From the NCBI RefSeq assembly GCF_049341065.1, contig NZ_JBMPIX010000002.1, forward strand, positions 124,001 through 188,000: 64,000 nucleotides of DNA, in the 5' to 3' direction. Numbering within the stretch: position 1 is the first letter of the stretch; each line of letters begins with the position of its first letter. Below the pieces are notes generated by a model. That model was not told the DNA's origin. It was given only the letters and a program-made list of their open reading frames with translations, and ran no database searches. This document shows, in pieces, positions 50,723-60,264 of this stretch. Both the position numbers and the translations under genes were made by a program. This DNA comes from Pacificoceanicola sp049341065 (GTDB lineage Bacteria; Pseudomonadota; Alphaproteobacteria; Rhodobacterales; Rhodobacteraceae).

Positions 50723-51343
50723 ATGTGGCGCGTCTTAAGTCTTGTACTAACCCTAGCGGTCCTAGCGATTCCCGCGCAGGCCGAAATGAATACCACCGCC
50801 AAACGCCTTTTGCTGCTTGAACAAAGCGCCTTGGGCAAGGCCGGCTCGGCACACCTGAAACAATTGGTGACCCCTGTCTCACTGACGGGCGCGGGCATCA
50901 AGGGCGGAGTGGGCTATTCCAAAGACTGGCTGTCGCGGCAACCGCGCGCCACCGGCGGGGCCGAATGGCACTGCCTGTCCGAAGCGCTCTACTTTGAAGC
51001 GCGCGGCGAAACCGTAAAGGGTCTGTTCGGTGTCGCGGAGGTGATCCTGAACCGGGTCGACAGCCCACGCTACCCCAATACCGTCTGCGGCGTCGTCAAT
51101 CAGGGCACCGGCAAAAAATTTGCCTGCCAGTTCACCTATACCTGCGATGGCCACCCCGAACAGATCAACGAACCTGCCTCGTGGGAACGGGTCGGCAAGG
51201 TTGCCAAGATCATGCTGTCCGGCGCGCCGCGTGCCCTGACGCAAGGCGCCACCTTTTATCACACCACGGCGGTGCGTCCGAAATGGGCAAAAAAGTTCCG
51301 CCGGACGGCCCAGATCGGCGATCACCTGTTCTACAGACGTTGA
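50723..51343 (+). CDS. SleB-like cell wall hydrolase
   Basis: A 206-aa protein with a signal peptide (LSLVLTLAVLAIPAQA). The SleB/Hydrolase_2 core begins at CLSEALYFEARGE and includes EVILNRVDSPRYPNTVCGVVNQ and TFYHTTAVRPKWAKKF. It is expected to act as a peptidoglycan lytic transglycosylase. GAGATAC precedes ATG 50723. Two Cys pairs may be disulfides. Confidence 0.93.
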   Translation: MWRVLSLVLTLAVLAIPAQAEMNTTAKRLLLLEQSALGKAGSAHLKQLVTPVSLTGAGIKGGVGYSKDWLSRQPRATGGAEWHCLSEALYFEARGETVKGLFGVAEVILNRVDSPRYPNTVCGVVNQGTGKKFACQFTYTCDGHPEQINEPASWERVGKVAKIMLSGAPRALTQGATFYHTTAVRPKWAKKFRRTAQIGDHLFYRR

Positions 51344-51443
51344 TCCGTCGCTATAGAGCGGCGTAAGGACGCCCCTGAACGGGCGCGTGGGCCGATGGCC
51401 TGTTCATGGTGCCACAGACGCCGCACTCTAGCCGGAGCCCCCT

Positions 51444-52388
51444 ATGGCCGACGAAATCCGCCTTGCCTTTGCGCACCCCTCTGAACGCGCGCTTGCCACT
51501 GCCGGAGACGACCCGCGCGACCGCATCAGCCTGCGCGATCACATCGTAGAGGCCGAGATCGGCGCCTTTCAGGCCGAGCGGGGAACCACCCAAAGGCTGC
51601 GGTTCAACGTGGTCGTCGAGGTGATCCCCTTTACCGGCACGCTCGAAGACGACGTGGACCGCATTCTGTCTTATGACCGCGTAACCGAAGCGATTGCCCA
51701 CGAACTGGCCGCCGAACGCCTCAACCTGTTGGAAACCCTCGCCGAACGCATCGCCGAGCGCATCCTGCTCGAGCCGCAAGCGTTGCGCGCTTTCGTGCGG
51801 ATCGAAAAACTGGATCGCGGCCCCGGCGCGCTTGGGGTCGAGATTGTCCGCACCCAGCGCGACTATGGCGAGCATCTCGATGACCTCGCCGGAGAGATCG
51901 CGCGCGAGCGCCCGCATCCACGGGTGGTCTATATTTCAAACGAAGCGATGGCACAGGACGCGCTGAGCGACTGGATAGATGCTCTGGCCGCGCGCCGCGC
52001 GCCGGTAATCTTTTGCGTCGGCGCCCCCGACCTGCCCGCACCGCAGACCGGCCACAAGATGACCCAGCGACGGGTAGACCTGCTGGCGATAGAACAAAAC
52101 GGCTGGATGCTGGCGGCGCGCGATCATCGCTGCAAGGTCGTCGCCACCCGGACCGAGCTGGACTGGGCTATGAAGAACGGACAAATCTGCGTCTGGGCGC
52201 CTTCCAAGATCGTGTTGGACGCCACGCAGGGCCCCAAAGGCCAAATGCGCGACTCCGTAGCATTGGCGGCTTGGTTCGCGGGCGAAATGGAAGCCTGCGA
52301 ATTGGTGGTGATCGGCGAAACCCTGCCGGAGCCCTCCAACATACCGCAACGCGCCGTGAAGCCCGGTGACGCGATCTTTTCGGACTGA
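51444..52388 (+). CDS. folB: Dihydroneopterin aldolase (FolB) with C-terminal kinase-like extension
   Basis: A 314-aa protein. Residues about 25-130 are FolB: catalytic Glu45, Tyr77 and Lys122 fit the tunnelling-fold aldolase that makes 6-hydroxymethyl-dihydropterin. Residues about 145-314 form a second domain (VDLLAIEQNGWMLAARDH, ICVWAPSKIVLDA, ACELVVIGE), which looks like a degenerate amino-acid-kinase fold, known in methanofuran-type kinases. It has no clear ATP-site glycine loop. GGAG lies before the ATG. It starts the run folB, folP, glmM. Confidence 0.85.
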   Translation: MADEIRLAFAHPSERALATAGDDPRDRISLRDHIVEAEIGAFQAERGTTQRLRFNVVVEVIPFTGTLEDDVDRILSYDRVTEAIAHELAAERLNLLETLAERIAERILLEPQALRAFVRIEKLDRGPGALGVEIVRTQRDYGEHLDDLAGEIARERPHPRVVYISNEAMAQDALSDWIDALAARRAPVIFCVGAPDLPAPQTGHKMTQRRVDLLAIEQNGWMLAARDHRCKVVATRTELDWAMKNGQICVWAPSKIVLDATQGPKGQMRDSVALAAWFAGEMEACELVVIGETLPEPSNIPQRAVKPGDAIFSD

Positions 52389-52527
52389 CGGGCCAGATCA
52401 TCACCATTAAATAAGGGGAGCGGCCAGACTCCGCGTCTTTGCATGGCCCGACCTGGCATGTTTCAAGGCCGAAACAATCGCAGGTTTGACGCTTGCCAAG
52501 CGCGGCGGGATGGGCCAGTCACAGCGC

Positions 52528-53550
52528 ATGTGTACTAATTACTACCGCCCCTTTGTTTGTTTTGGAACGCCCCGCCCCGATGCAGCATTGCCTGTCGCCG
52601 GTGGACCGGGCTGGTTCACCCATGCCGCCCTTCACATGCGCGACGGCACCGTCAAACGTGTTGATCTGGAGGCGATCCCGCAAGACTGGCTGGAGCGGAT
52701 CAGCGCGCCACGCCCCGACATTGCCGGACTGACATTTGACCGGCCTCGCCTGATGGGCATCCTGAATGTGACGCCCGACAGTTTCTCGGACGGCGGTCAG
52801 CACCACGTGGCGTCCAAGGCGCTGAACCACGCGCTCGACATGGCGCGCAATGGTGCCGACATGATCGACATCGGCGGCGAAAGCACGCGCCCGGGCTCGA
52901 TCACCGTTCCCGTCGAGGCCGAGATCGCCCGGGTTGAACCGGTGATCAAGGCCTTGCGGACGGAACTTCGGGTGCCGATGTCCATCGACACACGTAAATT
53001 GGAGGTCGCCAAAGTGGCGGTTCTCGAAGGCGCGGCCTTGGTCAACGATGTTTCTGGCCTGACCTATGATCCCAAGCTCGCTCATTTCTGCGCTGACAAT
53101 AACCTGCCTGTCTGCATCATGCACGCGCAGGGCAATCCCGAGACAATGCACCACGATCCGCGTTATGAAGACGTCCTTCTCGACGTTTTTGATTTTCTGG
53201 CCGCACAATTGGTCATGCTGGAAGAACTGGGCATCCCGCGCAGCCGGGTCATCGTCGATCCGGGCATCGGGTTCGGCAAGACGATCCAGCACAACCTGAC
53301 CCTTCTGAACGGGATTTCCCTGTTTCACGGGCTTGGCTGTCCGATCCTTCTGGGTGTGTCGCGCAAGGGCTTCATCGGGCGCATCTCCGGGGCAAACCCG
53401 GCCTCGGCGCGGATGCCCGGCTCGGTCGCGGTGGCGCTTGGCGCCGCGGCGCAGGGCGTTCAGATCATGCGCGTACACGATGTCGCCGAGACCGCGCAGG
53501 CGCTGGCGCTTTGGCGTGCCGTAACTGTTGGAGACTATGATGACGCGTAA
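52528..53550 (+). CDS. folP: Dihydropteroate synthase
   Basis: A 340-aa folate enzyme joining hydroxymethyl-dihydropterin diphosphate with p-aminobenzoate. Pterin and loop signatures are LMGILNVTPDSFSDGG, DMIDIGGESTRPGS, SIDTRKLEV, LVNDVSGL, VIVDPGIGFGKT and GVSRKGFIGR. An extra N-terminal region of about 70 residues precedes the TIM barrel, as in other Rhodobacteraceae. ATG 52528 fits that N-terminus; TTG 52486 is possible. Its end overlaps glmM's start. Confidence 0.94.
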   Translation: MCTNYYRPFVCFGTPRPDAALPVAGGPGWFTHAALHMRDGTVKRVDLEAIPQDWLERISAPRPDIAGLTFDRPRLMGILNVTPDSFSDGGQHHVASKALNHALDMARNGADMIDIGGESTRPGSITVPVEAEIARVEPVIKALRTELRVPMSIDTRKLEVAKVAVLEGAALVNDVSGLTYDPKLAHFCADNNLPVCIMHAQGNPETMHHDPRYEDVLLDVFDFLAAQLVMLEELGIPRSRVIVDPGIGFGKTIQHNLTLLNGISLFHGLGCPILLGVSRKGFIGRISGANPASARMPGSVAVALGAAAQGVQIMRVHDVAETAQALALWRAVTVGDYDDA

Positions 53551-54886
53551 ACTTTTTGGCACCGATGGCGTACGCGGAACGGCCAATACCTTTCCGATGA
53601 CGCCGGAACTGGCCTTGATGCTGGGCGCCGCCGTGGGCCGACATTTCCGGCGCGAACATCAAGGGGTGCACCGCGTCGTGATCGGCAAGGACACGCGTCT
53701 GTCCGGCTATATGTTCGAGAATGCCCTGACTGCTGGCCTGACCAGCACTGGTATGAACGTGTTGCTGCTGGGGCCGGTTCCGACCCCGGCCGTCGGCCTT
53801 CTGACGCCCTCGATGCGTGCCGATCTTGGGATCATGATTTCCGCCAGCCACAACCCGGCGGACGACAACGGGATCAAGTTCTTTGGCCCCGACGGCTTCA
53901 AGCTTTCGGACGAGGTCGAGGCCCGGATCGAAGCCTTGGTCGACGAAGGCCCCCGCCCCGCCCAACCGCAAAACATCGGCCGCGCCAAGCGGATCGACGA
54001 CGGTCGGTTCCGCTATCAGGAACGGGTGAAATCCACCCTGCCGCATGGGCTGCGCCTTGACGGTGTGAAGGTGGTGATCGACTGCGCCAACGGCGCCGCC
54101 TACAAGACCGCGCCGGAGGTTCTGTGGGAACTTGGCGCTGATGTCATCCCGGTCGGCACCTCTCCCAACGGGTTGAATATCAACGCCGATTGCGGATCTA
54201 CCAAACCGCAGATTGCGGCGGAAACCGTAGTCGCGCATGGCGCGGACGTGGGCATCTGTCTTGATGGCGACGCCGACCGCATCATTCTGATCGATGAAAC
54301 CGGACAGGTCGCCGATGGCGATCAGATCATGGCGCTCATGGCCGCCCGCTGGGCGGAAGAAGACCGCCTGAACGGCGGCGCGCTTGTCGCCACGGTCATG
54401 TCGAACCTCGGGCTGGAACGCTTCTTGCACGCCAAGGGTCTGCGATTGGAGCGCACGCAGGTGGGCGACCGTTATGTGGTCGAAGCCATGCGCGCCAAGG
54501 GGTTCAATCTGGGCGGCGAACAGTCCGGGCATATCGTGATGACGGACTATGCCACCACGGGCGATGGCCTGATGGCGGGCCTGCAGTTTTTGGCGGAAAT
54601 GGTCCGCACCGGCCAACCGGCATCGGAGTTGACCCGCAGCTTTGACCCCGTTCCGCAACTGCTCAAGAACGTGCGTTATGCCGCGGGTCAGACGCCGCTG
54701 GAAACCCTCGCCGTACAACAGGCCATCGCCGAGGCAGAAGGCCAGCTGACTGGCAAGGGGCGCCTGCTGATCCGCAAATCGGGCACTGAACCGTTGATCC
54801 GCGTCATGGCGGAATGCGAGGACGAAGCGCTGCTGACCCAGGTGGTCGACGGCATCGTGGCCGAGGTCAAAACCGTCGCCGGTTAG
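53540..54886 (+). CDS. glmM: Phosphoglucosamine mutase
   Basis: A 448-aa enzyme turning glucosamine-6-P into glucosamine-1-P for peptidoglycan and LPS. Active Ser is in MISASHNPADDNGIKFFGPDG, metal Asp in CLDGDADRI and the sugar loop in GGEQSGHIV. The start MTRKLFGTDGVRG is standard. GGAG lies six bases before it, and it overlaps the folP end by 11 bases. The gene end overlaps the convergent DUF2937 gene by four bases. Confidence 0.96.
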   Translation: MTRKLFGTDGVRGTANTFPMTPELALMLGAAVGRHFRREHQGVHRVVIGKDTRLSGYMFENALTAGLTSTGMNVLLLGPVPTPAVGLLTPSMRADLGIMISASHNPADDNGIKFFGPDGFKLSDEVEARIEALVDEGPRPAQPQNIGRAKRIDDGRFRYQERVKSTLPHGLRLDGVKVVIDCANGAAYKTAPEVLWELGADVIPVGTSPNGLNINADCGSTKPQIAAETVVAHGADVGICLDGDADRIILIDETGQVADGDQIMALMAARWAEEDRLNGGALVATVMSNLGLERFLHAKGLRLERTQVGDRYVVEAMRAKGFNLGGEQSGHIVMTDYATTGDGLMAGLQFLAEMVRTGQPASELTRSFDPVPQLLKNVRYAAGQTPLETLAVQQAIAEAEGQLTGKGRLLIRKSGTEPLIRVMAECEDEALLTQVVDGIVAEVKTVAG

Positions 54887-55407
54887 GCCCGCGCCCTCGC
54901 CTTGCGCCGGAACAGACCGGTGACGGTGGCCCAGCCCCCGGCAAGGAAGGCAAACAAGGCACTCAGACCGGCCCAGCCCGCAAAGAACCCGGTACCGGCA
55001 AAGATCGCCCCTTCAAAGGTCAGCGGCGCCGCGGGTTTGTAGTTTTCCAGCGCGCGTTTGGCGATGTCACTGTCGCCCAGATGCGTGGCCAGCTTGGCGC
55101 GCATGAAGGGCCCCGCCCCTTCCAATGTCTGCAGGTCAGCCACAAGCCGATCCCGCCGCGCCATGTCTGCGCGCATGTTTTCGGCCTGCCGCAGGCTCAG
55201 TGGCCCCTCAGCGCCCAGCCGCACCAACAGCTCATCCAGTGTGACGCCGACGGTCTCGGCATCCCGCTCGTACCGTGTGATCTGGCGGGACAGTTCATCC
55301 ACAGCGCCGCCAAGACGCTGCATATACTGTTGAGAATACTCGGGAAATTGCGACAGCCCTGCCGCGCCGGTCACACCGCCTGCCAAGGCCAATGCCCTCA
55401 AGATCAT
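54883..55407 (-). CDS. DUF2937 family membrane protein
   Basis: A 174-aa protein, with an N-terminal hydrophobic helix (LRALALAGGVTGAAGLS) and a C-terminal pair (FAGTGFFAGWAGLSALFAFLAGG). The middle is a charged helical coil, as in DUF2937. GAGGA lies nine bases before ATG 55407. The stop codon TAA overlaps glmM's TAG on the other strand (TTAG). The function is unknown. Confidence 0.85.
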   Translation of the reverse strand: MILRALALAGGVTGAAGLSQFPEYSQQYMQRLGGAVDELSRQITRYERDAETVGVTLDELLVRLGAEGPLSLRQAENMRADMARRDRLVADLQTLEGAGPFMRAKLATHLGDSDIAKRALENYKPAAPLTFEGAIFAGTGFFAGWAGLSALFAFLAGGWATVTGLFRRKARARA

Positions 55408-55553
55408 GCTGCTCAATCCTCATTCCCGACGCTCTGACGGCGCCTGAAATCAGTCTAGCACACCCCGGCGGAGCCTGTCCAAGAAAGGCCACCTCTGGAC
55501 TGTTCTTCCTGGCATTTTAGCGATGCCGCCACAGGGGCAGCACCAGAAATGCT

Positions 55554-56897
55554 TCAGGCCTGCGCCTTGCCATAAATCTGCGCGATCCGCGCGATGGCCT
55601 GCTCGGGCGGCAGCTCTTCACTGGTCCCGGTGCGGCGCGAGGTCAGTTCGACCACACCATTTTTCAGACCGCGCGGCCCGACGGTGATGCGCCACGGCAG
55701 ACCGATCAGGTCCATGGTGGCAAACTTGCCGCCCGCGCGCTCCTTGGTGTCGTCATAAAGCGGCTCAAGTCCCAGCGCGTTCAACGAGCCATAGATCGCC
55801 TCGCAGGCGGCATCCGCTTCGGCGTCGCCGGACTTCAGGTTGACGATCCCGCAGGCAAAGGGCGTCACGCCTTCCGGCCAGATGATGCCCTTGTCGTCAT
55901 GGCTGGCCTCGATGATCGCCCCCAACAGACGCGACACGCCAATCCCGTGGCTGCCCATATGGACCGGCACCTTGTTGCCCTCGGCATCCTGAACCGTGGC
56001 GCCCAAGGCGTCAGAGTACTTGGTGCCGAAATAGAAGATCTGCCCGACCTCGATCCCGCGCGCGGTGCGGCGGCGTTCCTCGGGGATCTGGTTGAAGATC
56101 GCCTCGTCGTGGGTTTCATCCGTCCGGGCATAGCGCGAAGTGAATTCTTCCATCACCGCCTGACACTGCGCGACACTGTCATAGTCGATCTCGCGGTCGC
56201 CGAATTTCAGATCGGTGATCTGGCTGTCATAAAAGACCTCGCTTTCGCCGGTTTCGGCCAGAACGAGGAACTCATGCGTGTCGTCACCGCCAATGGGGCC
56301 GCTGTCTGCGCGCATCGGAATCGCCTGAAGACCCATGCGCTCATAGGTGCGCAGGTAGCTGACCAGATGGCGGTTATAGGCGTGCAGCGCATCCTCTTTG
56401 GTCAGGTCAAAGTTGTACCCGTCCTTCATGTAGAATTCGCGGCCCCGCATCACGCCAAAGCGCGGGCGGATCTCGTCACGGAATTTCCACTGGATGTGAT
56501 AGAGCGTCAGCGGCAGGTCTTTGTAAGACGACACGTTCGAGCGGAAGATGTCGGTGATCAGCTCTTCGTTGGTGGGGCCATACAGCATGTCGCGACCATG
56601 ACGGTCGGTGATGCGCAGCATCTCTTCGCCGTAATCGTCATAGCGCCCGCTTTCGCGCCACAGATCCGCCGACTGCAGCGTCGGCATCAACATCGGGATA
56701 TGGCCCGCGCGCTGCTGTTCCTCGTGCACGATGTTTTCGATATTTTTCAGAACCCTGAAGCCCAGCGGCAGCCACGAATAGATACCCGCGCTGGCCTGTT
56801 TGATCATCCCTGCGCGCAGCATGTAGCGGTGCGAGACGATCTGCGCCTCGGCGGGCGTTTCCTTGAGAACGGGCAGAAAGTAGCGGGACAGGCGCAT
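55554..56897 (-). CDS. proS: Prolyl-tRNA synthetase, short type
   Basis: A 447-aa class II aaRS charging tRNA-Pro. Motif 1 region ASAGIYSWLPLGFRVLKNI and motif 2 region KFRDEIRPRFGVMRGREFYMKDGYNFD lead into motif 3 near IGVSRLLGAIIEA. A C-terminal anticodon domain (GLPWRITVGPRGLKNGVVEL) follows. It lacks the large editing insert between motifs 2 and 3, as the alphaproteobacterial/mitochondrial type does. The start at 56897 (MRLSRYFLP) is the family start. Confidence 0.96.
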   Translation of the reverse strand: MRLSRYFLPVLKETPAEAQIVSHRYMLRAGMIKQASAGIYSWLPLGFRVLKNIENIVHEEQQRAGHIPMLMPTLQSADLWRESGRYDDYGEEMLRITDRHGRDMLYGPTNEELITDIFRSNVSSYKDLPLTLYHIQWKFRDEIRPRFGVMRGREFYMKDGYNFDLTKEDALHAYNRHLVSYLRTYERMGLQAIPMRADSGPIGGDDTHEFLVLAETGESEVFYDSQITDLKFGDREIDYDSVAQCQAVMEEFTSRYARTDETHDEAIFNQIPEERRRTARGIEVGQIFYFGTKYSDALGATVQDAEGNKVPVHMGSHGIGVSRLLGAIIEASHDDKGIIWPEGVTPFACGIVNLKSGDAEADAACEAIYGSLNALGLEPLYDDTKERAGGKFATMDLIGLPWRITVGPRGLKNGVVELTSRRTGTSEELPPEQAIARIAQIYGKAQA

Positions 56898-57049
56898 GGT
56901 AGACCCCATTGAAGTGCGATTGGCTTTGGGTTTTGGGCCATGCGCCCCGGCTTTGCAAGAGACCACGCAAGATAACGCTTCTGTGAGCGGTCTGATCCAA
57001 ATGCGGTGACGTTCCGTAAACCCTTACTCAACCCAACAGGAGAGCACTC

Positions 57050-57559
57050 ATGACCCCGTTCAAATCCGCCCTTGCAGGCATTACCCTGATCTTTGGTGCG
57101 AGCGCCGCCCAAGCCGACACCATCGTCGACATCGCTGCTGGGGATGAACGTTTCAGCACCCTTGTCGCCGCTGTTCAGGCCGCAGGTCTGGCTGAAACCC
57201 TGTCTGGCCCCGGCCCCTTCACTGTTTATGCCCCCGTGAACGAGGCCTTTGCCGCGCTTCCTGACGGCACAGTCGAAACGCTTCTCAAGCCGGAAAACAA
57301 AGCTCAGTTGACCAACGTGCTGCTTTACCACGTCGATGATCGCAAACTTCGCGCCGTGGATTTTCCGGCGGGGTCCAACTACTTCAAGCCCGTTCTCGCA
57401 TCCGAGCGGCTTTGCATCACTGCCGGGGATGGCGTGAAAATCGCAGATGGCACCGGCCAAACGGCGAATGTCGTGATTGCGGACATCATGGCGGACAACG
57501 GCGTGATTCATGTGATCGACAAGGTTCTGCTGCCCGGTGAGCGTCCGAACTGCCACTGA
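57050..57559 (+). CDS. Secreted fasciclin (FAS1) domain protein
   Basis: A 169-aa protein with a signal peptide (FKSALAGITLIFGASAAQA). It has one FAS1 domain: FSTLVAAVQAAGLAETLSG, GPFTVYAPVNEAFAALP, LTNVLLYHVDDRKL and NGVIHVIDKVLLP. Such proteins take part in adhesion. GGAGAG precedes the ATG. The 3' hairpin GACCCGT/ACGGGTC overlaps the stop region, with no T-run. Confidence 0.93.
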   Translation: MTPFKSALAGITLIFGASAAQADTIVDIAAGDERFSTLVAAVQAAGLAETLSGPGPFTVYAPVNEAFAALPDGTVETLLKPENKAQLTNVLLYHVDDRKLRAVDFPAGSNYFKPVLASERLCITAGDGVKIADGTGQTANVVIADIMADNGVIHVIDKVLLPGERPNCH

Positions 57560-57631
57560 CCCGTGCAACGGGTCGATGGCCAGGCATGGCTTGGCCGACC
57601 AAACATATGCGGTAGGGGCCGATACCGGCCT

Positions 57632-59020
57632 TTACCCGTTCAGCAGATCGTTTTCCTTATCGCCTTCGACCTCTGCCGCCATCTGATCTTCCAGTGCTTC
57701 GACCTCGTTCGAAAGATCGTCTTCGGCGTGACTGACCTCGGGTTCGGGCACAATATCATGCGGCGGCGGGGCGATCCTTTGCGGTTTGCCGGCGCTGACA
57801 CCGGCGCCCAAAGGCAGCGGTATACCTTCAGGAAAAATGATCTCGCGCGCCGGATCGGGCATGGAAATCCCAGCCTCCATCAATTCCCTCTTCACCCGCC
57901 GGATCAGGGCCGAGCGCAATTTCAGTGGAGAAAAGCGCGCCCCATCAAACCAGTAATAGACCTTGATATTCACAGTCGAGTCGCCCAGCCCCTCGGCCAG
58001 AACCATCGGTTCGGGATCGTTCGACACGGCCTCGTGTCCCGTCAACACACCAAGAATGACATCCTGCGCCTCGGAGATGGCGGCGTCATAGCCAATGCCC
58101 ACGTCAAAGCTTTCACGCCGCGCGGCGCTGGCGGTGTAATTCTCGATCGTGGATTTGAAGACCAGCGCGTTGGGGATCTGAATATGGTTGCCCTCGGGCG
58201 AGACCAGCACGGTCGAGCGTGTATTCATCGAATGCACAACGCCCTTGTAGCCCGCCACATCGACGAAATCGCCGCGCCGAAAGGGCTGGCGCAGGGACAG
58301 CAAAAGCGAGGCCAGAAAGTTCTCGGCAATGTCTCGGAAGGCAAAACCGATCACGATCCCGACGATTCCCGCGCCGCCGATCAGCGAAAACGCCAATTGC
58401 GTCAGTCCAGCCACCTGAAGCACGATGTAGAGCCCCACCAAAAAGACCGGAAGCGCGACCAGCCGCACGGTGATATCGCGCAGAAAGGGCGTCTGGATGC
58501 GGTTCTGAAGTGCCCAGCCCGCGATCCGCGCCACGACGCTGGACAGGAAAAACGCCAGCGGCAGGATCAGCACCGCCACCACCACGGACGGCGCGGCAGC
58601 CACGGCCTGATCGCGCAGATGGCGCAGTTCGGTCATGGCCGGGGCAATGGTAAAGCTGACCCGCTGGTTGACCCGGATGCGGTTGACCACCGCGACCACC
58701 CCATCGGTCTTGGCTGCCAGATCGCGCACCCAATCCTGACGTTTGGCGCTGTCGGTGGTGCCGTCCAGAAAAACGATACCGTCATCGACCTGAACGTCGA
58801 TATCGCTGTACCACCCTGAGGCTTCGAGGATGTTGCGCAGGCGGGCCTCGATCTGGTCGTCGCGCACCCCGCCCTCCACCGAAACCGTCTGCTGGGTATC
58901 GACCACCTCTTCTTCGAGGGCATCGGCGGTGGCGCTTTCTTGCGCATAGGAAGGTGCGCCGGGCAGCGTCAGGGCGAAAAGAACGACACAAAGCAGGGCG
59001 GCAAGGAAGGGTCTTGGCAT
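57632..59020 (-). CDS. MscS-type mechanosensitive channel with BON domain
   Basis: A 462-aa protein. After a signal peptide (FLAALLCVVLFALTLPGAPSYAQ), residues about 45-125 form a BON-like alpha/beta domain (DDQIEARLRNILEASGWYSDIDVQVDDGIVFL). Three membrane helices and the MscS core follow (GIVGIVIGFAFRDIAENFLAS). A long acidic C-terminus ends it. It would ease turgor after hypoosmotic shock. The BON part is periplasmic. Start 59020 is chosen for the signal peptide. Confidence 0.9.
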   Translation of the reverse strand: MPRPFLAALLCVVLFALTLPGAPSYAQESATADALEEEVVDTQQTVSVEGGVRDDQIEARLRNILEASGWYSDIDVQVDDGIVFLDGTTDSAKRQDWVRDLAAKTDGVVAVVNRIRVNQRVSFTIAPAMTELRHLRDQAVAAAPSVVVAVLILPLAFFLSSVVARIAGWALQNRIQTPFLRDITVRLVALPVFLVGLYIVLQVAGLTQLAFSLIGGAGIVGIVIGFAFRDIAENFLASLLLSLRQPFRRGDFVDVAGYKGVVHSMNTRSTVLVSPEGNHIQIPNALVFKSTIENYTASAARRESFDVGIGYDAAISEAQDVILGVLTGHEAVSNDPEPMVLAEGLGDSTVNIKVYYWFDGARFSPLKLRSALIRRVKRELMEAGISMPDPAREIIFPEGIPLPLGAGVSAGKPQRIAPPPHDIVPEPEVSHAEDDLSNEVEALEDQMAAEVEGDKENDLLNG

Positions 59021-59196
59021 GGTCTCTTTCTGAATATGGTGGCTTTGGGGGCCCTGGATCGGGCCATCGGGCCGCAGAACAAAGCTTAGGCCGGGGCCGA
59101 GCATCATTCCAGTAATACAATCCTGACCTGTGCGCGCGCCCTTGAAACCGCTTGGGGAACGGGCGATGTAGGGAGGGCAACACAAAAGGATCGCCC

Positions 59197-60264
59197 ATGG
59201 CCCTCCCGGTCCGGGAACAGTTCAAGTATTGGGGCATCGCTTTGGCGATTTTTGCCGTCGTGCTCTGGTTCCTTGGCGACGTGCTTTTGCCCTTTGTGCT
59301 GGGCGGTGCGATTGCGTATTTCCTTGATCCGGTCGCGGACAAGCTTGAGAAGATGGGATTCTCGCGCGCCGCTTCGACCGGGATCATCACCGTGGTCATG
59401 CTGTTGCTGTTTGTCATTCTCGCGGTGGCTGTGATCCCCACGTTGATCCAGCAGGCGGTGTCCCTGTTCGACTTTGCCCCGCAGCTGTTCCGCGATCTGC
59501 AAACCTTTCTGACCGAGCGTTTTCCCAGCGTCATCGTCCAAGACAGCCCGGTGCGCAAAGCCCTTATGACAATCGGCGAAACCATTCAGTCCAAGGGCGG
59601 AGAGCTTTTGAACACCGCGCTGAGCAGCGCGGCTTCCTTGCTGAACCTTGTGCTGCTTTTCGTGATCGTGCCGGTGGTGGCGGTTTATCTGCTGCTGGAT
59701 TGGGACAATATGGTCGCCCGCATCGATGAACTGGTGCCACTGGACCACCGCGACACGGTGCGGATGCTGGCGCGCGATGTGGACCGGGTTCTGGCGGGCT
59801 TTGTGCGCGGCATGGGCTCGGTTTGCATGATCCTTGGCGCCTATTACGCGATCGCCCTGTGGCTGGTCGGCTTGCAATTCGGCCTCGTGGTCGGCGTGGT
59901 CGCCGGAATGTTGACCTTTATTCCATATGTCGGCGCCATCGTTGGCGGCGTGTTGGCCATCGGTTTGGCGATGTTCCAGTTCTGGGGCGACTGGTGGTGG
60001 ATTCTTGCGGTCTGGGCGATATTTCAGGCAGGCCAGTTCATCGAAGGCAATCTGCTAACGCCGCGCCTTGTCGGCAAATCGGTGGGCCTGCACCCGGTCT
60101 GGTTACTGCTGGCGCTGTCTGTCTTTGGCTCGCTTTTTGGCTTTGTCGGGATGCTGGTCGCGGTGCCGCTGGCCGCCGCGCTTGGGGTCTTTGCCCGCTT
60201 TGCCACAAGCCAGTACAAAAACAGCCGCCTGTTCCTTGGATTGACTGGAAGCGACGAGCCATGA
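59197..60264 (+). CDS. AI-2E family transporter (PerM-like)
   Basis: A 355-aa membrane protein of the PerM/TqsA/YdiK family with some eight hydrophobic segments, for example LGGAIAYFLDPVADKLEKMG, LNLVLLFVIVPVVAVYLLLDWD and GLVVGVVAGMLTFIPYVG. Members export autoinducer-2 or move Na+/H+; the substrate is unknown. It ends by a four-base overlap (ATGA) with hdaA. ATG 59197 is the family start. Confidence 0.93.
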   Translation: MALPVREQFKYWGIALAIFAVVLWFLGDVLLPFVLGGAIAYFLDPVADKLEKMGFSRAASTGIITVVMLLLFVILAVAVIPTLIQQAVSLFDFAPQLFRDLQTFLTERFPSVIVQDSPVRKALMTIGETIQSKGGELLNTALSSAASLLNLVLLFVIVPVVAVYLLLDWDNMVARIDELVPLDHRDTVRMLARDVDRVLAGFVRGMGSVCMILGAYYAIALWLVGLQFGLVVGVVAGMLTFIPYVGAIVGGVLAIGLAMFQFWGDWWWILAVWAIFQAGQFIEGNLLTPRLVGKSVGLHPVWLLLALSVFGSLFGFVGMLVAVPLAAALGVFARFATSQYKNSRLFLGLTGSDEP

